From positions 77,406,828 to 77,470,827 of the forward strand of contig NW_022098069.1 in assembly GCF_002288925.2 (NCBI RefSeq): DNA of 64,000 nucleotides. The letters run 5' to 3'. The notes beneath the pieces are model-generated. The model did not search any database. It had not been told where the DNA came from and saw only the letters and a program-made list of their open reading frames with translations. Positions 60,231 through 64,000 of the stretch are shown one piece after another; within the stretch, counting starts at the first letter, position 1; every line of letters starts with the position of its first letter. A program made the position numbers and the translations under genes. The stretch comes from Delphinapterus leucas (Eukaryota > Chordata > Mammalia > Artiodactyla > Monodontidae).

Positions 60231-60389
60231 CAGAAACTGCCAGCCGAGATCGCAGGCTCTGGGGCTGAGGCAGGAGGAGGGAAGGACTGGAAAGAAGAGA
60301 GATAGGTTAGAGGGAAGAAGAGGCTTGGGAAGGAAACAGCAAGAAAGAAACTGCTCTTCACACTTCCAGAGAGGCAAACGACAGTGGAG

Positions 60390-60434
60390 ATGAGGACAGA
60401 GAGTAAGACTATGAAAGCCAAAAACTACAAATAG
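60390..60434 (+). CDS. PCDH10 uORF 1 (14 codons)
   Basis: ATG AGG ACA to TAG, with a second in-frame ATG at its eighth codon. It lies in the putative leader and ends about 615 bases before the main start. Translation is unproven; with no conservation data it could be a chance ORF. Confidence 0.3.
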   Translation: MRTESKTMKAKNYK

Positions 60435-60478
60435 AGCGAAAGAGGAAAAAAGGCCAAGAAGCACATCCATCCGGAGAA

Positions 60479-60553
60479 ATGAAGAGAATGAAAGTTTTAT
60501 GCTGCAGAACCGTTCTTTGCTTTTTCGGCACAAAATTCTCTCGCCGTTTTTAA
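60479..60553 (+). CDS. PCDH10 uORF 2 (24 codons)
   Basis: Starts GAAATGA (purine at -3, weak +4 base A-site context aside) and ends at TAA. The predicted peptide is basic and cysteine-containing (MKRMKVLCCRTV...). Translation is unproven. Confidence 0.3.
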   Translation: MKRMKVLCCRTVLCFFGTKFSRRF

Positions 60554-60590
60554 GCTCTTCTGCATTTGCCAGCCGTTGACGTTAAGAGGC

Positions 60591-60749
60591 ATGTTCAGCG
60601 GTGCCAACAGCATCTCCTCTTCCTCTTCCTCTTCCACCTCATTCTTCTCCTCCCATCAGCAAGAAGACAAACCGAGGACAGTCTTGAAATATCAAAATTT
60701 CCTCCTTGGGCTTTGCCAGCACCGCGTTGCGCCAAGACTGTCGGAATAA
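60591..60749 (+). CDS. PCDH10 uORF 3 (52 codons, serine-rich)
   Basis: ATG in GAGGCATGT context (G at -3), running 52 codons to TAA. The N-terminal third is serine-rich because it reads through the TCCTCT tract. This is the longest ATG-started frame in the leader before the main start. It may lower translation of the main frame, as uORFs commonly do; that role is inference. Confidence 0.4.
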   Translation: MFSGANSISSSSSSSTSFFSSHQQEDKPRTVLKYQNFLLGLCQHRVAPRLSE

Positions 60750-60802
60750 AGGACGCTGACTATTGTTATTATTTTATTAATTGGTCAGTGGGAAGATTAC
60801 AG

Positions 60803-60859
60803 ATGAGGAAAGGGGACGCCTGTCACCCTTCCTGCGCTAAGATTGAAAAATTAGGCTGA
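60803..60859 (+). CDS. PCDH10 uORF 4 (18 codons)
   Basis: ATG AGG AAA to TGA, ending 190 bases before the main start. A fifth minimal one (ATG AGG CAA AAG TAA) follows at 60,878-60,892. Both are unproven as translated units. Confidence 0.3.
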   Translation: MRKGDACHPSCAKIEKLG

Positions 60860-61049
60860 ACTGGGGGAAACCCTAAAATGAGGCAAAAGTAATTAGATTT
60901 TTAAGGACAGAAAGCCACAAGACAGCCCCCCCACCCCACACACACACAGAGCGCACTTTTATTTGAGATTTTTTTTTTTTTTCGTGGTAGCTGGGGAGGC
61001 GATTGGGTGGCTGGCTGGCTGCGGGAAGCTGCTTCCTTTCCCTTTGGAG

Positions 61050-63725
61050 ATGATTGTGCTATTATTCTTCGCCTTGCTCTGGATGGTGGAAGGAGTCTTT
61101 TCCCAGCTTCACTACACGGTCCAGGAGGAGCAGGAACATGGCACTTTCGTGGGGAATATCGCTGAAGATCTGGGCTTGGACATTACAAAACTTTCGGCTC
61201 GCGGGTTTCAAACGGCGCCCAACTCTCGGACCCCTTACTTGGACCTCAACCTGGAGACCGGGGTGCTGTACGTGAACGAGAAGATTGACCGCGAGCAAAT
61301 CTGCAAGCAGAGCCCCTCCTGCGTCCTGCACCTGGAGGTCTTCCTGGAAAACCCCCTGGAGCTGTTCCGTGTGGAGATCGAGGTGTTGGACATCAATGAC
61401 AACCCCCCCTCCTTCCCGGAGCCGGACCTGACCGTGGAGATCTCTGAGAGCGCCACGCCGGGCACCCGCTTCCCCTTGGAGAGCGCATTCGACCCAGACG
61501 TGGGCACCAATTCCTTACGCGACTACGAGATCACCCCCAACAGCTACTTCTCCCTGGACGTGCAGACCCAGGGGGATGGCAACCGATTCGCCGAGCTGGT
61601 GCTGGAGAAGCCGCTGGACCGAGAGCAGCAAGCGGTGCACCGCTACGTGCTGACCGCGGTGGACGGGGGAGGAGGGGCCGGAGGAGGCGGAGCGGGAGGG
61701 GGCCTGCTCCCCCAACAGCAGCGCACCGGCACGGCCCTACTCACCATCCGAGTGCTGGACTCCAACGACAATGTGCCCGCCTTCGACCAACCCGTCTACA
61801 CTGTGTCCCTCCCAGAGAACTCGCCGCTGGGCACGCTCGTGATCCAGCTTAATGCCACGGACCCAGATGAGGGCCAGAATGGCGAGGTCGTGTATTCCTT
61901 CAGCAGCCACATTTCGCCCCGGGCGCGGGAGCTCTTCGGACTCTCTCCTCGCACTGGCCGACTGGAGGTGAGCGGCGAACTGGACTACGAAGAGAGCCCG
62001 GTGTACCAAGTGTACGTACAAGCTAAGGACCTGGGCCCCAACGCCGTGCCCGCGCACTGCAAGGTGATCGTGAGAGTGCTGGATGCTAACGACAACGCGC
62101 CGGAGATCAGCTTCAGCACCGTGAAGGAGGCGGTGAGCGAGGGCGCGGCGCCCGGCACGGTGGTGGCCTTGTTCAGCGTGACCGACCGCGACTCAGAGGA
62201 GAATGGGCAGGTGCAGTGCGAGCTGCTGGGGGATGTGCCGTTCCGCCTCAAGTCTTCCTTCAAAAACTACTATACCATCGTGACCGAGGCCCCTCTGGAC
62301 CGAGAGGCGGGGGACTCCTACACCCTGACCGTGGTGGCTCGGGACCAGGGCGAGCCTGCGCTCTCCACCAGCAAGTCGATCCAGGTGCAGGTGTCCGATG
62401 TGAACGACAACGCACCGCGATTCAGCCAGCCGGTCTACGACGTGTATGTGACCGAAAACAATGTGCCGGGCGCCTACATCTACGCGGTGAGCGCCACAGA
62501 CCGTGACGAGGGCGCCAACGCCCAGCTAGCCTACTCTATCCTCGAGTGCCAGATCCAGGGCATGAGCGTCTTCACTTACGTATCCATCAACTCCGAGAAC
62601 GGCTACTTGTACGCCCTGCGCTCCTTCGACCACGAGCAGCTCAAGGACTTCAGCTTCCAGGTGGAAGCCCGGGACGCCGGCAGCCCCCAGGCGCTGGCTG
62701 GCAACGCCACTGTCAACATCCTCATCGTGGATCAGAACGACAACGCCCCTGCCATAGTGGCGCCCCTTCCGGGGCGCAACGGGACTCCGGCGCGCGAGGT
62801 GCTGCCCCGCTCGGCGGAGCCCGGTTACCTGCTGACCCGCGTAGCCGCGGTGGACGCGGACGACGGCGAGAACGCCCGGCTCACCTACAGCATTGTGCGG
62901 GGTAACGAAATGAACCTCTTCCGCATGGATTGGCGCACCGGGGAGCTCCGCACGGCGCGCCGGGTGCCGGCCAAGCGCGACCCCCAGCGGCCTTACGAGC
63001 TGGTGATCGAGGTGCGCGATCACGGGCAACCTCCCCTGTCCTCCACCGCCACCCTGGTGGTGCAGCTGGTGGATGGCTCTGTCGAGCCCCAGGGCGGGGG
63101 CGGGGGCGGGGGCGGGGGGTCAGGGGAGCACCAGCGCCCCAGCCGCTCCGGCGGCGGGGAGACCTCGCTGGACCTCACCCTCATCCTCATCATCGCGCTG
63201 GGCTCGGTGTCCTTCATCTTCCTGCTGGCCATGATCGTGCTTGCCGTGCGTTGCCAAAAAGAGAAGAAGCTCAACATCTACACGTGTCTGGCCAGCGACT
63301 GCTGCCTCTGCTGCTGCTGCTGCAGCGGTGGCGGCTCGACCTGCTGCGGCCGCCAAGCCCGGGCGCGCAAGAAGAAACTCAGCAAGTCGGACATCATGCT
63401 GGTGCAAAGCTCCAACGTAGCCAGTAACCCGGCCCAAGTGCCGGTGGAGGAGTCCGGTGGCTTTGGCTCCCATCACCACAACCAGAATTACTGCTACCAG
63501 GTCTGCCTGACCCCCGAGTCCGCCAAGACCGACCTGATGTTCCTTAAACCCTGCAGCCCTTCGCGGAGTACGGACACTGAGCACAACCCTTGCGGGGCCA
63601 TCGTCACCGGCTACACAGACCAGCAGCCCGACATCATCTCCAACGGAAGCATTTTGTCCAACGAGGTAAGGCTGAAGCGCCAGGACCACCATCTCTCATC
63701 TCCTCCATCCGAAAGCCTCCTCTAG
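61050..63725 (+). CDS. PCDH10: Protocadherin-10 (OL-protocadherin), exon 1 / short form
   Basis: A neuronal delta-2 protocadherin: a single-pass adhesion protein of the plasma membrane that binds homophilically. The 891-residue frame has a signal peptide (1-18, cleaved before QLHYTV) and six cadherin repeats. DxNDN calcium-binding linkers lie at 114, 237, 345, 450 and 561, and EC1 has the protocadherin Cys-X5-Cys loop (C85-C91). N-glycosylation sequons are at N268, N552 and N577. The membrane helix is about 709-733, followed by a basic stop-transfer RCQKEKK and a cysteine cluster at 751-758. Glycine runs lie at 206-218 (EC2) and 682-690. The ATG at 61,050 was chosen because it begins the signal peptide; upstream in-frame sequence has no ATG. 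A splice donor after 63,665 (residue E872) leads to the long form, whose WAVE-complex-binding tail is encoded outside the window. Reading through adds 19 residues (VRLKRQDHHLSSPPSESLL) and a TAG stop. Confidence 0.97.
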   Translation: MIVLLFFALLWMVEGVFSQLHYTVQEEQEHGTFVGNIAEDLGLDITKLSARGFQTAPNSRTPYLDLNLETGVLYVNEKIDREQICKQSPSCVLHLEVFLENPLELFRVEIEVLDINDNPPSFPEPDLTVEISESATPGTRFPLESAFDPDVGTNSLRDYEITPNSYFSLDVQTQGDGNRFAELVLEKPLDREQQAVHRYVLTAVDGGGGAGGGGAGGGLLPQQQRTGTALLTIRVLDSNDNVPAFDQPVYTVSLPENSPLGTLVIQLNATDPDEGQNGEVVYSFSSHISPRARELFGLSPRTGRLEVSGELDYEESPVYQVYVQAKDLGPNAVPAHCKVIVRVLDANDNAPEISFSTVKEAVSEGAAPGTVVALFSVTDRDSEENGQVQCELLGDVPFRLKSSFKNYYTIVTEAPLDREAGDSYTLTVVARDQGEPALSTSKSIQVQVSDVNDNAPRFSQPVYDVYVTENNVPGAYIYAVSATDRDEGANAQLAYSILECQIQGMSVFTYVSINSENGYLYALRSFDHEQLKDFSFQVEARDAGSPQALAGNATVNILIVDQNDNAPAIVAPLPGRNGTPAREVLPRSAEPGYLLTRVAAVDADDGENARLTYSIVRGNEMNLFRMDWRTGELRTARRVPAKRDPQRPYELVIEVRDHGQPPLSSTATLVVQLVDGSVEPQGGGGGGGGGSGEHQRPSRSGGGETSLDLTLILIIALGSVSFIFLLAMIVLAVRCQKEKKLNIYTCLASDCCLCCCCCSGGGSTCCGRQARARKKKLSKSDIMLVQSSNVASNPAQVPVEESGGFGSHHHNQNYCYQVCLTPESAKTDLMFLKPCSPSRSTDTEHNPCGAIVTGYTDQQPDIISNGSILSNEVRLKRQDHHLSSPPSESLL
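63663..63671 (+). other. PCDH10: PCDH10 exon 1 splice donor
   Basis: GAG|GTAAGG is a near-perfect 5' splice site, with the cut after 63,665 in codon phase 0. In the long PCDH10 form the protein continues from this glutamate into the next exon, so sequence after 63,665 is intron in that transcript and coding/3' UTR in the short one. Confidence 0.9.
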
Positions 63726-64000
63726 CCCGGCCCTTGTATCTCTGGTGCACTGTGTATTTATTTTTAGGATATTAGCTCACTTGTATCTTTGTGGAGGCAG
63801 GAATGGGGAGTCACCTCTCCCACACTTTCGTGTATAACTTAAACTTCGTGTTGTCCCTAATTTTCTGCGCTCCACCCCTCCACGTTTATTTTCATTCCCC
63901 TCCTTTGGTGCTTTGCCACCTTGGACCTTCCCTCTTCCCTCTGGCATCTTTCCTTTAAAATCCCAACCCCCCCCTCAGTCTTTTCCCTTCTTAGAAATCT
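63726..64000 (+). other. PCDH10: PCDH10 intron 1 / short-form 3' UTR
   Basis: Pyrimidine-rich sequence after the short-form stop. A TGTATTTATTTTTA stretch at about 63,751 resembles AU-rich 3' UTR sequence, but no AATAAA signal occurs before the window ends, so the short-form 3' end lies beyond it. Confidence 0.7.

Larger units (their letters stand above)
60231..61049 (+). other. PCDH10: PCDH10 5' untranslated region (putative)
   Basis: The stretch between the likely promoter and the main ATG has no splice-acceptor-like site that I would call, so it is probably a leader continuous with the first coding exon. It is purine-rich at first and contains a TCCTCT pyrimidine tract at 60,613-60,633, a CA-rich run at 60,937-60,950 and 14 T residues at 60,969-60,982. 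It has five short upstream ORFs, all closed before the main start. Confidence 0.6.

Noticed and set aside
60963..61049. N-terminal extension of the PCDH10 frame by 29 codons
   Set aside because: The frame stays open upstream, but the first codon would be TTG and the extension reads through a T14 run. The ATG at 61,050 directly begins a normal signal peptide.
63120..63692. 190-codon minus-strand frame and several alternate-frame ORFs across the PCDH10 exon
   Set aside because: These are shadows of the GC-rich coding sequence with no recognisable domain.
1..64000. CRISPR arrays, operons or other prokaryote-type systems
   Set aside because: The window is mammalian nuclear DNA; the regular repeats are interspersed retroposons and microsatellites.

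Overview
The window is mammalian nuclear DNA, almost certainly from a cetacean. The main evidence is at least twelve copies of the tRNA-derived CHR-type SINE of the whale/hippo/ruminant lineage, several with near-perfect target-site duplications. Older mammalian repeats (MIR, L2, L1, ERVL-MaLR LTRs, hAT and Tigger-like DNA transposons) fill much of the rest. Species was not determined. There is one 100-N assembly gap (8670-8769).

Positions 1 to about 56,800 are an AT-rich gene desert with no supportable protein-coding exon. The landmarks are: a 2.4-kb L1 ending in the gap (6375-8785); a solo-LTR-like element (9976-10358); a 2.4-kb minus-strand L1 split by a Tigger-like DNA transposon (20334-22785); a hAT element split by a SINE (24457-25266); an ancient L1 split by a SINE (28350-30900); and an MLT1 LTR split by an L1 that seems to carry a 3' transduction (38650-39490). 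Long repeat-poor stretches (41.9-46.3, 46.8-50.9 and 54.4-56.8 kb) could hold regulatory sequence for the gene at the right end, but the sequence alone does not prove it.

From about 56,900 the base composition turns GC- and CpG-rich. A CpG-rich upstream region leads into a TATA-less, CCAAT-box promoter near 60.1-60.2 kb, a leader of about 0.8 kb with five short upstream ORFs, and the large first coding exon of PCDH10 (OL-protocadherin, delta-2 family) on the plus strand from 61,050. The exon encodes the signal peptide, six cadherin repeats, the membrane segment and the first part of the cytoplasmic tail, and has a consensus splice donor after 63,665. Reading through that donor gives a complete 891-residue short form. 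The rest of the long-form tail lies beyond the window.

I found no novel multi-gene system. The most interesting points are mobile-element histories (a DNA transposon younger than its host L1, a templated copy of its junction, an L1 3' transduction, a SINE subgroup with an unusual shared tail) and the uORF-rich PCDH10 leader.
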